Shown: positions 1 through 9,141 of the stretch, one piece after another
Numbering within the stretch: the stretch's first letter is position 1
How the letters are laid out: each line of letters starts with the position of its first letter
Translations under genes and position numbers: made by a program
NCBI RefSeq assembly: GCF_023634765.1
Contig: NZ_JAMLFX010000004.1
Location: forward strand, 29,520-93,519
Source: Pseudomonas sp. AKS31
Lineage (GTDB): Bacteria; Pseudomonadota; Gammaproteobacteria; Pseudomonadales; Pseudomonadaceae
Direction: 5' to 3'
Length of the DNA: 64,000 nt
Notes under the pieces: model-generated
The model's database searches: none
What the model saw: the letters and a program-made list of their open reading frames with translations, nothing else
Told to the model about the DNA's origin: nothing

Positions 1-46
1 CCCACAGGTGTGTGACTGGAGATTCTGATTTACCCGGGAGAGTGTT

Positions 47-724
47 ATGAAACTGTTGGTCGTCGAAGATGAAGCGCTGTTGCGCCATCACCTGCAAACC
101 CGCCTGACGGAAAGTGGCCACGTTGTCGAATCCGTGGCCAATGCCGAAGAGGCGCTGTACCAGACCGGACAGTTCAACTTCGACCTGGCGGTGATCGATC
201 TCGGCCTGCCGGGCATGGGCGGTCTCGACCTGATTCGCCAATTGCGCGCGGCCGGCAAGACCTTCCCGATCCTGATCCTCACCGCGCGCGGCAACTGGCA
301 GGACAAGGTCGAAGGCCTCGCCGCCGGCGCCGACGATTACGTGGTCAAGCCGTTCCAGTTCGAAGAGCTCGACGCGCGCCTGAATGCCTTGCTGCGCCGT
401 TCCAGCGGTTTCACCCAGTCGACCATCGTCGCCGGTCCGCTGCTGCTCGACCTCAATCGCAAACAGGCGAGCCTTGACGAGCAACCGCTGGCGCTGACCG
501 CTTACGAATACCGCATCCTTGAATACCTCATGCGCCATCACCAGCAAGTGGTGCCCAAGGATCGCTTGATGGAGCAACTCTACCCGGACGACGACGAGCG
601 CGATCCAAATGTCATCGAAGTGCTGGTCGGTCGTCTGCGGCGCAAGCTCGAAGGCCCGGCCGGGTTCAAGCCGATCGACACCGTGCGCGGCCTCGGCTAC
701 CTGTTCAATGAGCGCTGCACTTGA
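47..724 (+). CDS. phoP: PhoP-type response regulator
   Basis: OmpR-family response regulator of 225 residues, predicted partner of the PhoQ-like kinase that follows. The receiver domain (about 1-115) has the acidic pocket E7-D8, phosphoacceptor D51 in VIDLGLPG and the conserved lysine K101 in DDYVVKPF. A winged-helix DNA-binding domain fills about 125-220. In Pseudomonas, PhoP responds to low magnesium and cationic peptides and controls envelope modification; that is family knowledge. Start ATG has a GAG-type ribosome site just upstream (gggagagtgtt). The phoQ start overlaps the stop codon, so the pair should be translationally coupled. Any oprH-like gene would lie outside the window. Confidence 0.9.
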   Translation: MKLLVVEDEALLRHHLQTRLTESGHVVESVANAEEALYQTGQFNFDLAVIDLGLPGMGGLDLIRQLRAAGKTFPILILTARGNWQDKVEGLAAGADDYVVKPFQFEELDARLNALLRRSSGFTQSTIVAGPLLLDLNRKQASLDEQPLALTAYEYRILEYLMRHHQQVVPKDRLMEQLYPDDDERDPNVIEVLVGRLRRKLEGPAGFKPIDTVRGLGYLFNERCT

Positions 725-2067
725 TTCGTTCCCTTCGCGTTCGCTTGATGCTCGCCGCCACCACGTTGGCGGTGTTGTTCATGCTCGCCTTGCTGCCGGC
801 AATGCAAGGCGCGTTCAGCTTGGCCTTGCAGGATTCCATTGAGCAGCGGCTGGCCTCGGATGTCACCACGCTGATCTCGGCTGCACGCATCGAAAACGGT
901 CGGTTGGTGATGCCGACGCAACTGCCGGATGAGCGCTTCAACCTCACCGACTTCCGTTTGCTCGGCTACATCTATGACCGCGAAGGGCATCTGGTGTGGC
1001 GCTCGAAAGCCACCCAGGAAGAGCAGATCAACTACAAGCCGCGTTATGACGGCCTCGGTAACGAGTTCGCGCGGATCCGCGAAAGCAACGGCCAGGAATT
1101 CTTCGTCTATGACGTCGAAGTCAAACTGCTCGGCGGCAAAAGCGCGGCGTTCAGCATCGTCGCCCTGCAACCAGTGCGCGAGTACGAAACCACCCTCGAA
1201 GGCCTGCGTGAAAATCTCTATCTGGGCTTCGGCGCTGCATTACTCGTGCTGCTGGCGCTGTTGTGGATCGGCCTGACCTGGGGCCTCAAAGCCCTGCGCC
1301 GGCTCAGTCAGGAACTCGACGAAATCGAAGGTGGCACTCGTGAGAGTCTGACTGAACAACACCCGCGTGAACTGCTGCGTCTGACCGGTTCGCTCAACCG
1401 TTTGCTGCACAGCGAACGTCAACAGCGCAGTCGCTATCGCGATTCCCTCGATGACCTGGCGCACAGCCTGAAAACGCCGTTGGCGGTGTTGCAAGGCGTC
1501 AGCGAAGACATGGCGCAACGTCCCGAAGAGCGCGATCAGGCCTGGGTGCTGCAAAGCCAGATCGAACGCATGAGCCAGCAGATCAGCTACCAACTGCAAC
1601 GGGCCAGCTTGCGCAAAAGCGGGCTGGTGCGACATCAAGTGCGCTTGCAACCGGTGCTCAAAAGCCTCTGCGATACGCTGGACAAGGTTTACCGTGATAA
1701 ACATGTGCGGGTGGCGTTCGATCTGCCCGAGCATTGCTACGTGCCGATCGAGCAGGGCGCGTTGCTGGAGATGATGGGCAATCTGCTGGAAAACGCTTAT
1801 CGCCTGTGTCTGGGCGAAGTGCGCATCAGTGTGCGCGAGACTCTGGCCGGAATTGAACTGTGCGTCGAAGATGACGGCCCGGGCGTACCGCCGGATCAGC
1901 GTGCGCGGATTCTTGAGCGCGGTGAGCGACTGGATGCCCAGCATCCGGGGCAGGGCATCGGGTTGGCGGTGGTCAAGGACATTATTGAAAGCTACAACGC
2001 CAAACTCGCACTGGGGGATTCGCCGATGGGCGGGGCGGCGTTCAGGATTCATTTTCCGGCGGTGTGA
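721..2067 (+). CDS. phoQ: PhoQ-type sensor histidine kinase
   Basis: Inner-membrane sensor kinase of 448 residues. A first membrane helix lies at about 10-30, followed by a periplasmic sensor of about 130 residues, a second helix at about 168-188, a HAMP-like linker, an H-box with H248 in DDLAHSLKTPLAVLQG, and a C-terminal ATPase with N-, G1- and G2-type motifs (NLLENAYR, DDGPGVPP, GQGIGLAVV). The start is TTG and overlaps the phoP TGA by four bases (TTGA), which explains the weak codon. The divergent H-box (HSLKTPL rather than HELRTPL) is typical of PhoQ. The ligand is presumably divalent cations, by homology. Confidence 0.88.
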   Translation: MIRSLRVRLMLAATTLAVLFMLALLPAMQGAFSLALQDSIEQRLASDVTTLISAARIENGRLVMPTQLPDERFNLTDFRLLGYIYDREGHLVWRSKATQEEQINYKPRYDGLGNEFARIRESNGQEFFVYDVEVKLLGGKSAAFSIVALQPVREYETTLEGLRENLYLGFGAALLVLLALLWIGLTWGLKALRRLSQELDEIEGGTRESLTEQHPRELLRLTGSLNRLLHSERQQRSRYRDSLDDLAHSLKTPLAVLQGVSEDMAQRPEERDQAWVLQSQIERMSQQISYQLQRASLRKSGLVRHQVRLQPVLKSLCDTLDKVYRDKHVRVAFDLPEHCYVPIEQGALLEMMGNLLENAYRLCLGEVRISVRETLAGIELCVEDDGPGVPPDQRARILERGERLDAQHPGQGIGLAVVKDIIESYNAKLALGDSPMGGAAFRIHFPAV

Positions 2068-2074
2068 TTAAAAG

Positions 2075-2392
2075 CTGCCCTCACCCCAGCCCTCTCCCAG
2101 AGGGAGAGGGAGCCGACCGAGGTGTCTGGCGTTATCCATCGACCTGAAATAGCCAGTCGATTATGGATTCAACAGCGAAGTTTCAGGTCGGCGGATTTAC
2201 CGAGCATCCCCCAATCAGTCCCTTCCCGCTCAGAGCGAGGGGACTGATCGAATTGTCTTTGGAAAATTATCGACCTGAGCGATTTGCAGCGAATATGGAT
2301 TCAATAGAGAGCTTGCAGGTCGGCGTATTTCTCAAGCATCCCCCAATCAGTCCCCTCTCCCTCCGGGAGAGGGTTAGGGTGAGGGGCTTTTG
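2075..2392. repeat. composite CTCACCCC-family intergenic repeat
   Basis: The gap between phoQ and the AraC-type gene is filled with repeats. It opens with a CCCTCTCCC/GGGAGAGGG hairpin (about 2088-2110). It then carries two degenerate copies of a unit containing TATGGATTCAA followed by a CAGGTCGGCG stretch (around 2160 and 2294), each leading into CCCCCAATCAGTCCC. It closes with an inverted CCTCTCCC/GGGAGAGGG arm ending GGTTAGGGTGAGGGG. Related blocks lie at 11890-12129 and 38083-38243. No ORF with gene-like features was seen. The closing hairpin could act as a transcription barrier between the two convergent genes. Confidence 0.75.
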
Positions 2393-2402
2393 ATTTAGCG
2401 CC

Positions 2403-3401
2403 TCATTGTTCCTGCGCCCGATAAGCCCCCGGCGTCAGCCCCGTCCACTTCTTGAACGCCCGGTGAAACGCCGACGGTTCGGAAAACCCCAACTGCTCGG
2501 CAATCTGCTGCAACGACAGATCCGCCCGGCCCAAATGATAAATGGCGATATCCCGCCGCAACTGATCCTTCAATTCCTGAAAACTGCTGCCTTCTTCACG
2601 CAAATGCCGGCGCAGCGTTTGCGGGCTGATGTGCAAGTGCGCCGCCACCGCTTCCAGATCCGGCCAGTGTGCCGTGTCGCGACTGAGCAAACGGCGCAAA
2701 CGACTGCTCAGGCTGTCGCCTTCGTCCGGGCGTGAGAGCAGGTCGGCGGGGGAACGTTCGAGGAAATGTTTGAGTGTGCGTTCGTCCTGCAACAGCGGCA
2801 TAGACAGATAGCGGCTGTGGAATAAAAGGCTGCTTTGCTCGGTGCCGAAGGTCAGCGGGCAGGGGAACAGCAGGTCATATTCAGCCCCATGCTCGGGGCG
2901 CGGATAGCTGAAGCTCGCTTGTTCGAGGCGAATCCGCTGGCCGATCAGCCAACTGCCGAGGCGATGCCAGATCACCAGCAAACTTTCGGTGAGAAAGTGA
3001 TCCGGGTCCCACATCTGCGAATCAGCGAGGCTCAAACGCACCCATTCGTCTTCGCGCGTCAGGCTCAGGCGTGGGGCTTCGGGGAATAGGCTATAGAACA
3101 ATAAACCGCGTTGCAGCGCTTTCTCCAGATTGCGGCAGTGAATCGAGGCATGGCACATCATGGCGAAACTGCCGGGTTTGCTGGGTGCGTTGCCGAAACC
3201 CAGGTACTCGTCGTCCAGCGCCAGCCACAGGCCCTGGATCAACCGGGTGAATTGTTCCGGAGCAATGCGTGCGCGGGGTTCGTCGAGCAATTCCGGGCTG
3301 ATGCCCAGTTGCGACAGCAGCTGCGAATAATCAAAACCCAGGCGGCGCGCGCCACCGAGGGCGGCACGGGCGAAATGACTGGCGATGGTGCGTTCGCGCA
3401 T
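2403..3401 (-). CDS. AraC-family transcriptional regulator
   Basis: A 332-residue regulator. The N-terminal 200 residues resemble the arabinose-binding-type domain found in OruR/ArgR-like Pseudomonas regulators. The C-terminal about 95 residues hold two helix-turn-helix motifs ending in the family signature FSEPSAFHRAFKKWTGLTPG. The start was placed at the ATG giving MRERTIASHF because a GAGGAAGG sequence lies upstream. A longer reading frame to 3548 would run into the palindromic sites upstream of dctA, so it is not preferred. The gene is divergent from dctA, but control of dctA by this protein is only a possibility. The effector is unknown. Confidence 0.82.
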   Translation of the reverse strand: MRERTIASHFARAALGGARRLGFDYSQLLSQLGISPELLDEPRARIAPEQFTRLIQGLWLALDDEYLGFGNAPSKPGSFAMMCHASIHCRNLEKALQRGLLFYSLFPEAPRLSLTREDEWVRLSLADSQMWDPDHFLTESLLVIWHRLGSWLIGQRIRLEQASFSYPRPEHGAEYDLLFPCPLTFGTEQSSLLFHSRYLSMPLLQDERTLKHFLERSPADLLSRPDEGDSLSSRLRRLLSRDTAHWPDLEAVAAHLHISPQTLRRHLREEGSSFQELKDQLRRDIAIYHLGRADLSLQQIAEQLGFSEPSAFHRAFKKWTGLTPGAYRAQEQ

Positions 3402-3459
3402 AAGCGGCAGATCCTTCCTCAGGCGCCGGATGGTAGCCGGCGGCTGGACACGCCTACAA

Positions 3460-3514
3460 GGCGGATTTCCGCCAAATTGCAGGACGACAAGCGGCGAGTT
3501 GGCGGAAATCCGCC
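3460..3514. promoter_or_regulatory. tandem palindromes, candidate enhancer sites for dctA
   Basis: Two 14-bp palindromes with arms GGCGGA/TCCGCC sit at 3460-3473 (centre TT) and 3501-3514 (centre AA). Their centres are 41 bp apart, about four helical turns, so both are on the same DNA face. They lie about 80-135 bp upstream of the sigma-54 promoter, the usual place for enhancer-binding activators. DctD is the natural candidate because it activates dctA in other bacteria; this is inference. They are also within 120 bp of the divergent AraC-type gene start. Confidence 0.6.
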
Positions 3515-3593
3515 ACACTTGAGTCACTGGACGGTGACATTCGTACACCTGTAATCCCTGATATCAAAAGGCTTGCTGGCAATCGCACCAAAG

Positions 3594-3609
3594 TGGCACG
3601 AGGTTTGCG
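3594..3609 (+). promoter_or_regulatory. sigma-54 (RpoN) promoter of dctA
   Basis: TGGCACG-AGGT-TTGCG matches the sigma-54 consensus TGGCACG-N4-TTGCW at all but the last base, with the essential GG (3595-3596) and GC (3607-3608) 12 bp apart. Transcription should begin near 3620, leaving a leader of about 130 nt before the dctA start. The promoter lies inside an upstream in-frame extension of the dctA ORF, which argues for the shorter protein. RpoN control of dctA with DctB/DctD is established in Rhizobium and Pseudomonas. Confidence 0.85.
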
Positions 3610-3752
3610 ATACAAGCCACAGAAGCGTGCGTTTGGCCCTGATGGAAAATGCTGCTCCAACAACAAATCCCTCCAGTGCAGGAGGGTTCGCAATTAAGGT
3701 TTCGCGGCCAACAGATGGATGTTGTCACGCGGAACGCTTGAGGAAACCTGCA

Positions 3753-5087
3753 ATGACGACTCGTCAGCCACTGTACAAATCCCTGTATTTCCAGGTGATC
3801 GTTGCCATCGCCATCGGCATCCTGCTTGGTCACTTCTACCCTCAGACCGGTGTGGCCCTCAAGCCGCTGGGTGACGGGTTCATCAAACTGATCAAAATGG
3901 TCATCGCCCCGATCATCTTCTGTACCGTTGTCAGCGGCATCGCCGGCATGCAGAACATGAAATCCGTGGGCAAGACCGGCGGCTACGCGCTGCTGTACTT
4001 CGAAATCGTTTCCACCATTGCCCTGCTGATCGGTCTGATCGTGGTCAACGTTGTGCAACCGGGCGCCGGCATGCACATCGACGTCACCACTCTGGATGCC
4101 TCGAAAATCGCCACTTATGTGACGGCCAGTAAAGACCAGAGCATTGTCGGTTTCCTCCTCAATGTAATCCCGAACACCATCGTCGGCGCGTTCGCCACCG
4201 GTGACATCCTGCAAGTGCTGATGTTCTCGGTGATCTTCGGCTACGCCCTGCATCGCCTGGGTTCGTACGGTCGTCCGCTGCTGGACATGATCGATCGCTT
4301 CGCCCACGTGATGTTCAACATCATCAACATGATCATGAAGCTGGCGCCGCTGGGTGCTTTCGGCGCGATGGCCTTCACCATCGGTGCCTACGGCGTCGGC
4401 TCGCTGGTGCAACTGGGCCAGTTGATGATCTGCTTCTACATCACCTGCATCCTGTTCGTTGTGCTGGTGCTGGGTGCGATCTGCCGTGCTCACGGTTTCA
4501 GCGTGTTCAAGCTGGTGCGTTACATCCGTGAAGAACTGTTGATCGTACTGGGTACATCCTCGTCGGAATCGGCACTGCCACGCATGCTGATCAAGATGGA
4601 GCGTCTGGGCGCGAAGAAATCGGTAGTGGGTCTGGTGATCCCGACCGGTTACTCGTTCAACCTCGACGGTACTTCGATCTACCTGACCATGGCGGCCGTG
4701 TTCATCGCTCAAGCGACTGATACCCACATGGACATCACCCACCAGATCACCCTGCTGCTGGTATTGCTGCTGTCCTCCAAAGGCGCGGCTGGCGTGACCG
4801 GTTCGGGCTTCATCGTGCTGGCAGCGACCCTGTCGGCGGTCGGTCACCTGCCGGTGGCCGGTCTGGCGCTGATCCTTGGTATCGACCGTTTCATGTCCGA
4901 AGCCCGTGCACTGACCAACCTGGTTGGTAACGCAGTAGCCACCATCGTGGTTGCCAAGTGGGTCAAGGAACTGGATACCGATCAGCTGCAAACCGAGCTG
5001 GCCTCGGGCGGTCGCGGTATCTCCGACGAGCGTGAAGAAGATGACCTGGGTGTGGCTGAAGGCCCAACCCCAAGCAATGTGAAGTAA
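3753..5087 (+). CDS. dctA: C4-dicarboxylate:proton symporter DctA
   Basis: A 444-residue member of the dicarboxylate/amino acid:cation symporter family. It imports succinate, fumarate and malate across the inner membrane. Visible family features are the N-terminal [20 protein letters not shown] helix, the serine-rich reentrant loop [11 protein letters not shown] and the [19 protein letters not shown] segment. The start ATG was chosen because GAGGAAA precedes it, the protein then begins at the usual [13 protein letters not shown], and a sigma-54 promoter lies upstream of it but inside the longer frame. A rho-independent terminator follows directly, so it is probably monocistronic. Confidence 0.95.
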   Translation: MTTRQPLYKSLYFQVIVAIAIGILLGHFYPQTGVALKPLGDGFIKLIKMVIAPIIFCTVVSGIAGMQNMKSVGKTGGYALLYFEIVSTIALLIGLIVVNVVQPGAGMHIDVTTLDASKIATYVTASKDQSIVGFLLNVIPNTIVGAFATGDILQVLMFSVIFGYALHRLGSYGRPLLDMIDRFAHVMFNIINMIMKLAPLGAFGAMAFTIGAYGVGSLVQLGQLMICFYITCILFVVLVLGAICRAHGFSVFKLVRYIREELLIVLGTSSSESALPRMLIKMERLGAKKSVVGLVIPTGYSFNLDGTSIYLTMAAVFIAQATDTHMDITHQITLLLVLLLSSKGAAGVTGSGFIVLAATLSAVGHLPVAGLALILGIDRFMSEARALTNLVGNAVATIVVAKWVKELDTDQLQTELASGGRGISDEREEDDLGVAEGPTPSNVK

Positions 5088-5102
5088 GCACTGCTTGCCT
5101 GG

Positions 5103-5129
5103 AAAAACCCGCTTCGGCGGGTTTTTTCT
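5103..5129 (+). terminator. rho-independent terminator after dctA
   Basis: CCCGC-TTCG-GCGGG stem-loop (5108-5121) preceded by AAAA and followed by six T, 15-20 bp after the dctA stop. Confidence 0.9.
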
Positions 5130-5232
5130 TGCCTGCGATTTGAGCATAACGGTCACACCCGCTGACATTTGCGGTGATTGCCGTACGCGGTATCGCTGCC
5201 TAGGCTGAGTGCATCGCCCAAGGAGTTCACCC

Positions 5233-6414
5233 ATGTCCGCACCGCTGGCCTCACTGAAGATCCTCGATTTCTCGACACTGTTGCCGGGGCCGTTCGCGTC
5301 GCTGTTGCTGGCGGACATGGGCGCCGAAGTGCTGCGCATCGAGTCGCCGACGCGCCTGGATCTGTTGCGGGTATTGCCGCCGCATGATGGCGGAGTCTCG
5401 GCCAGTCACGCCTACCTCAATCGCAACAAGCGCAGCCTGGCGCTGGACCTCAAGCAGCCCGCGGCACTGGAAGTGGTCAAGCAACTGCTGGCCGATTACG
5501 ACATCGTTCTCGAGCAGTTTCGCCCCGGTGTGATGGCGCGTCTGGGGCTGGGTTATGAAGCGCTGAAGGCGATCAACCCGAAGCTGATTTACGTGTCGAT
5601 CACCGGTTATGGCCAGACCGGGCCATACAAGGATCGCGCCGGGCATGACATCAACTACCTGGCGCTGGCGGGACTGGCCAGCTACAACGGCCGCGCCGAC
5701 AGCGGTCCGCTGCCGCTGGGCATGCAAGTGGCGGATGTTGCCGGAGGTTCATTGCACGGGGTGATCGGCTTGCTCGCGGCGGTGATTGCTCGTCAGCAGA
5801 CCGGGCAGGGCACGCATCTGGATGTGAGCATGACCGATTGCGCGTTCAGCCTGAATGCCATGGCCGGTGCCGGCTATCTGGCGTGCGGCGAGGAGCCTGC
5901 GTGGGAAGAGCAGATGCTCAATGGCGGCAGTTTTTACGACTACTACCGCTCTCGCGATGGGCGCTGGATGTCGGTGGGCAGTCTGGAACCGGGGTTCATG
6001 CAGCAATTGTGTGCGGCGCTGGGCCGGCCGGAGTTGGCAGCGCAGGGCCTGTCGCCCAAGCCTGAACAGCAGCGAGCACTGAAATATGCGCTGACGGTCG
6101 AGTTCGAAAAACATGACTTTGCCGAGCTGTGCGAGATGTTTGCCGGGATCGATGCGTGTGTCGAGCCGGTGTTGAGTCTGGGCGAGGCGGTGCGCCATCC
6201 GCAGTTGCAGGCGCGGGAACTGGTAACGCAGGTGCCGCGTGAGGATGGTACGACGCAGGCGCAAATGGCCTGTCCGTTGAAGTTTTCCAAGGCGTTGCCG
6301 GCGCCGCGGCATGTTGGCGCGGCGTTGGGGCAGCATACGGATCAGGTGTTGGGGGAGTTGGGGTTGAGTCCTTCGAAAATTGAAGAGCTGCGCCGGGCCA
6401 AAGTCATTCTTTAG
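5233..6414 (+). CDS. CaiB/BaiF CoA-transferase family protein, AMACR-like
   Basis: A 393-residue class III CoA-transferase superfamily protein. The motif AGHDINYLALAG with H138, and D168 in ADVAGG, match the catalytic His/Asp pair of alpha-methylacyl-CoA racemases. Racemisation of 2-methylacyl-CoA is therefore a better guess than CoA transfer. It would act in the cytoplasm, on branched-chain fatty acid or isoprenoid-type CoA esters. The start is supported by AAGGAG eight bases upstream; an earlier in-frame ATG at 5209 lacks a ribosome site. It stands alone between the dctA terminator and a REP pair. The substrate is not evident. Confidence 0.85.
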   Translation: MSAPLASLKILDFSTLLPGPFASLLLADMGAEVLRIESPTRLDLLRVLPPHDGGVSASHAYLNRNKRSLALDLKQPAALEVVKQLLADYDIVLEQFRPGVMARLGLGYEALKAINPKLIYVSITGYGQTGPYKDRAGHDINYLALAGLASYNGRADSGPLPLGMQVADVAGGSLHGVIGLLAAVIARQQTGQGTHLDVSMTDCAFSLNAMAGAGYLACGEEPAWEEQMLNGGSFYDYYRSRDGRWMSVGSLEPGFMQQLCAALGRPELAAQGLSPKPEQQRALKYALTVEFEKHDFAELCEMFAGIDACVEPVLSLGEAVRHPQLQARELVTQVPREDGTTQAQMACPLKFSKALPAPRHVGAALGQHTDQVLGELGLSPSKIEELRRAKVIL

Positions 6415-6430
6415 TGCCTGTTCTGGCCTC

Positions 6431-6520
6431 ATCGCTGGCAAGCCAGCTCCCACAGTTTTCGAGGTGTCCACAGATTCTGTGTAAGACACCTAAACCTGTG
6501 GGAGCTGGCTTGCCAGCGAT
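6431..6520. repeat. REP pair (REPIN), GGCAAGCCAGCTCCC family
   Basis: Inverted copies of a 25-mer at 6431-6455 and 6496-6520 (ATCGCTGGCAAGCCAGCTCC core) flank about 40 bp that is itself partly palindromic (AGGTGTC ... GACACCT). It lies between convergent genes, the usual REPIN position in Pseudomonas. Such elements are mobilised by RAYT transposases; no RAYT gene is in this window. Confidence 0.9.
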
Positions 6521-6547
6521 GGGGCCAGTCAGGGCGACACAAACTGA

Positions 6548-7042
6548 CTATTCCACCCGCATCTCACCACTGAATACCAGCGTGTTGCGGCATCGCCGAC
6601 ACAAATACCGCCGCCCCTGCCGCACCAGGCTATGGCGCTGCGCCGAAAACGGGAAATCACTGTCGGCACACGGGCATTTGTAGATATAGCGGGTCGCGCT
6701 GCGACGCTTGATTGCATAGGTGTGGCAGCGATCCGGCGGCAGTTCGTAAACGCCGCGCATGATCAGTTGCCATTCCTCGCCGTGGGGCTGAATGCGCTCG
6801 CCAAACAACTGATGGGCGATCAGGTGCGCGACTTCGTGGGCCACGGTCTGCTTGAGGAAGTGTTCGGTGTTTTCCCGGTACAGCTGCGGGTTGAAGCGCA
6901 GCAGGTTCTCGTGCAGATGCGCGACACCGGCTTTTTGCCCGCGCAGCTTGAGGCTGACAACAGGGCGCGGGAAGGAGCGTTTGAAAAAGGATTCAGCGAG
7001 TTGGTAACAGTCTTCGACGCGGGTATTGAGTTGCTCGGGCAT
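6548..7042 (-). CDS. SprT-family zinc metalloprotease-like protein
   Basis: A 164-residue SprT-like protein. The zinc-protease motif HEVAHLIAH gives H69, E70, H73 and H77. The C-terminal zinc ribbon has C123 and C125 paired with C148 and C151. Length and domain order match bacterial SprT, a distant relative of the SPRTN proteases that degrade DNA-protein crosslinks. The bacterial role is poorly defined. It appears monocistronic, facing the REP pair at its 3' end. The start ATG is followed by the usual MPEQLNTRVEDCYQLAE. Confidence 0.88.
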   Translation of the reverse strand: MPEQLNTRVEDCYQLAESFFKRSFPRPVVSLKLRGQKAGVAHLHENLLRFNPQLYRENTEHFLKQTVAHEVAHLIAHQLFGERIQPHGEEWQLIMRGVYELPPDRCHTYAIKRRSATRYIYKCPCADSDFPFSAQRHSLVRQGRRYLCRRCRNTLVFSGEMRVE

Positions 7043-7130
7043 GCTTGATGGATCTCCAGAGGCGTCGAGTATGCCGCAACCCTGTGCACTTGCGAATCGC
7101 CAAGCTGCCGAATGGTCATGCCGAGAACGA

Positions 7131-7156
7131 GAAGGCCGCCTTGCGGCGGCCTGAGT
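7131..7156 (-). terminator. probable terminator after the YIP1-family gene
   Basis: GGCCGCC-TTGC-GGCGGCC hairpin (7134-7151). Read on the minus strand it is followed by TTCTCGTTCTC, a moderate U-rich tail, about 30 bp past the stop codon of the upstream gene. Confidence 0.6.
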
Positions 7157-7182
7157 TGGCAGATCTTGTTTTTCTCGGAGGG

Positions 7183-7785
7183 TCAGTTCGTATAGACCGG
7201 GCCGACGCCCAAGCCCCAGACGATCACGGTGAACGCCATGATGGCCACCAGAACCACCAGACCCACCGCCAGCACCGAGCTGGAAAACAGGAAACCTTCA
7301 TCCGACGGAATATTCATGAATGTCGGCAGCCCCACGTACAGCAGATAAACCGTGTAACAGATGGCCGCCGTGCCGACGATCATCCCCAGCCACATATGCG
7401 GATACAGCGCCGCCAGTCCACCGACAAACAACGGTGTCGCGGTGTAGGTGGCGAACGCGACGCACCGTGCCAGGCTCGGGTTGGCGTCATAGGTGCGGGC
7501 CATCCAGTGCACGAAAGCACCCATGACCGCGACCCCGCCCAGCATCGCCAGGTAGGACATGATCGTCATCCACAGTGCGCTTTCAAAGGTCAGCATCACC
7601 GGCGCACGGTTGCCTATCACCCAGCCGACCTGAGTCGTGCCGATAAATGCCGATACAGCGGGTATCGCCGCCAGAATCAGCGTGTGGGTGAGGTACATGT
7701 GGCTGATGCTTTCCTCTTGGTCGCCACGGATTTCCTTCCATTCCTGATCGGGGTGGGTAAAAAGTCCCACTACGTGATGGATCAT
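7183..7785 (-). CDS. YIP1-family inner-membrane protein
   Basis: A 200-residue protein with an N-terminal segment of about 35 residues (HHVVGLFTHPDQEWKEIR) and then about five hydrophobic helices, matching bacterial YIP1-domain (YckC/YohC-like) membrane proteins. The start was placed at the ATG giving MIHHVVGLF because AAGAGGAG lies eight bases upstream; the longer frame to 7812 places that ribosome site inside the coding region. No enzyme motifs. Function unknown; it is a conserved single gene in pseudomonads. Confidence 0.8.
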   Translation of the reverse strand: MIHHVVGLFTHPDQEWKEIRGDQEESISHMYLTHTLILAAIPAVSAFIGTTQVGWVIGNRAPVMLTFESALWMTIMSYLAMLGGVAVMGAFVHWMARTYDANPSLARCVAFATYTATPLFVGGLAALYPHMWLGMIVGTAAICYTVYLLYVGLPTFMNIPSDEGFLFSSSVLAVGLVVLVAIMAFTVIVWGLGVGPVYTN

Positions 7786-7951
7786 GCCATTCACTCCTCT
7801 TGTTATTGCCATCGCCCCCCAGCGGAGCGCCTACGGGCCAAGGTGGCCGAGCAAATACAGGTCTTCAGATTGTGTGCGACCTTATGTCGCAGTATAGAAA
7901 GGACTTACCCGTACAGGTATCAGGGGCTTAGAGCAAATCGCGCTGTAAACA

Positions 7952-7977
7952 CAAGACTTAATCGCCGTACAGTCTTG
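7952..7977. other. inverted repeat upstream of ttcA
   Basis: CAAGACT (7952-7958) and AGTCTTG (7971-7977) are separated by 12 bp in the 397-bp gap between the YIP1-family gene and ttcA. It may be an operator or RNA hairpin. The rest of the gap holds a REP pair and nothing else recognisable. Confidence 0.35.
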
Positions 7978-7996
7978 AGTGATCGGACTTCCGATC

Positions 7997-8082
7997 CTGT
8001 AGGAGCTGCCGAAGGCTGCGATCTTTTGATCTTGTTTTAAAAAATCACAATCAAAAGATCGCAGCCTTCGGCAGCTCCTGCA
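7997..8082. repeat. inverted repeat pair, AGATCGCAGCCTTCGGCAGCTCC family
   Basis: Two inverted copies of a unit of about 32 bp reading CTGTAGGAGCTGCCGAAGGC onward (7997-8030) and its complement (8050-8082), with an AT-rich spacer. Further copies lie at 35751-35845, 42528-42610, 46207-46290 and 57705-57790. Confidence 0.9.
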
Positions 8083-8182
8083 TGAATATGCATTTCAGAA
8101 TGCGACCGTTCGGTATGCTTCGCCCACGCCGGGTTTTTGCGTAAAATGCCGGCCTTTCGTCACACCTCACGGATTCCGCGTC

Positions 8183-9007
8183 ATGGGCACTCTTACGGTC
8201 AACCAGAACAAACTGCAAAAGCGCCTGCGCCGCCTGGCCGGCGAAGCGGTCGCCGATTTCAACATGATTGAAGACGGCGACAAGGTCATGGTCTGCCTGT
8301 CCGGGGGCAAAGACAGCTACACCATGCTCGACGTGCTGCTGCACCTGCAAAAGGTTGCCCCGATCAAGTTCGAGATCGTCGCGGTGAACATGGACCAGAA
8401 GCAGCCGGGCTTCCCCGAGCATGTGCTGCCGGCCTATCTGAAAGAGCTGGGCGTCGAGTACCACATCGTCGAGAAAGACACCTATTCTGTGGTCAAGGAA
8501 CTGATCCCGGAAGGCAAGACCACCTGCTCGCTGTGCTCGCGCCTGCGTCGCGGCACGCTGTACACCTTTGCCGACGAAATCGGCGCGACCAAAATGGCCC
8601 TCGGTCACCACCGTGACGACATTGTCGAAACGTTCTTCCTCAATATGTTCTTCAACGGCTCGCTCAAGGCGATGCCGCCGAAGCTGCGCGCCGATGACGG
8701 TCGCAACGTGGTGATTCGTCCGCTGGCGTACTGCAACGAGAAAGACATTCAGGCGTACTCGGACTTCAAGGCATTCCCGATCATCCCGTGCAACCTCTGC
8801 GGTTCGCAGGAAAACCTGCAGCGTCAGGTGGTCAAGGAAATGCTCCAGGACTGGGAGCGCAAGACCCCGGGCCGTACCGAAAGCATCTTCCGCAGTCTGC
8901 AGAACGTGATCCCGTCGCAACTGGCCGACCGCAACCTGTTCGACTTCACCAGCCTGAAGATCGACGAGACCGCAGCTTCGCGCTTCGTCAACGTCGTCAA
9001 TCTGTAA
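8183..9007 (+). CDS. ttcA: tRNA 2-thiocytidine(32) synthetase TtcA
   Basis: A 274-residue PP-loop ATPase that thiolates cytidine 32 of several tRNAs. The PP-loop SGGKDS is at residues 40-45. The cysteines C115 and C118 (CSLC) and the later CNLC (C203, C206) are those that hold the iron-sulfur cluster in this family. Length agrees with TtcA of other gammaproteobacteria. It is followed by a REP pair and then a 3-methyladenine glycosylase gene in the same direction, so the two could be co-transcribed. Confidence 0.96.
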   Translation: MGTLTVNQNKLQKRLRRLAGEAVADFNMIEDGDKVMVCLSGGKDSYTMLDVLLHLQKVAPIKFEIVAVNMDQKQPGFPEHVLPAYLKELGVEYHIVEKDTYSVVKELIPEGKTTCSLCSRLRRGTLYTFADEIGATKMALGHHRDDIVETFFLNMFFNGSLKAMPPKLRADDGRNVVIRPLAYCNEKDIQAYSDFKAFPIIPCNLCGSQENLQRQVVKEMLQDWERKTPGRTESIFRSLQNVIPSQLADRNLFDFTSLKIDETAASRFVNVVNL

Positions 9008-9019
9008 ACACCTTCAAAT

Positions 9020-9108
9020 GTGAGAGCGAGCCTGCTGGCGAAAGCGGTGTGTCATTCAACTGATTTGTTGACTGAGACTCCCACTTCGCGAGCAGGCTCG
9101 CTCCCACA
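9020..9108. repeat. REP pair, GAGCAGGCTCGCTCCCAC family
   Basis: Inverted imperfect copies at about 9020-9047 (GTGAGAGCGAGCCTGC) and 9084-9108 (GCGAGCAGGCTCGCTCCCAC) fill the gap between ttcA and the glycosylase gene. This family differs from the GGCAAGCC family; a single copy is at 52417-52447. Confidence 0.85.
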
Positions 9109-9141
9109 TTGGTTTCTTCGCTTTATTCAATAGGAGAGGGC

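Noticed and set aside
3564..5339. 591-residue open frame on the minus strand opposite dctA
   Set aside because: It is antisense to a well-supported gene, its sequence is low-complexity (His/Gln/Asp rich) and no ribosome site or family motif is visible.
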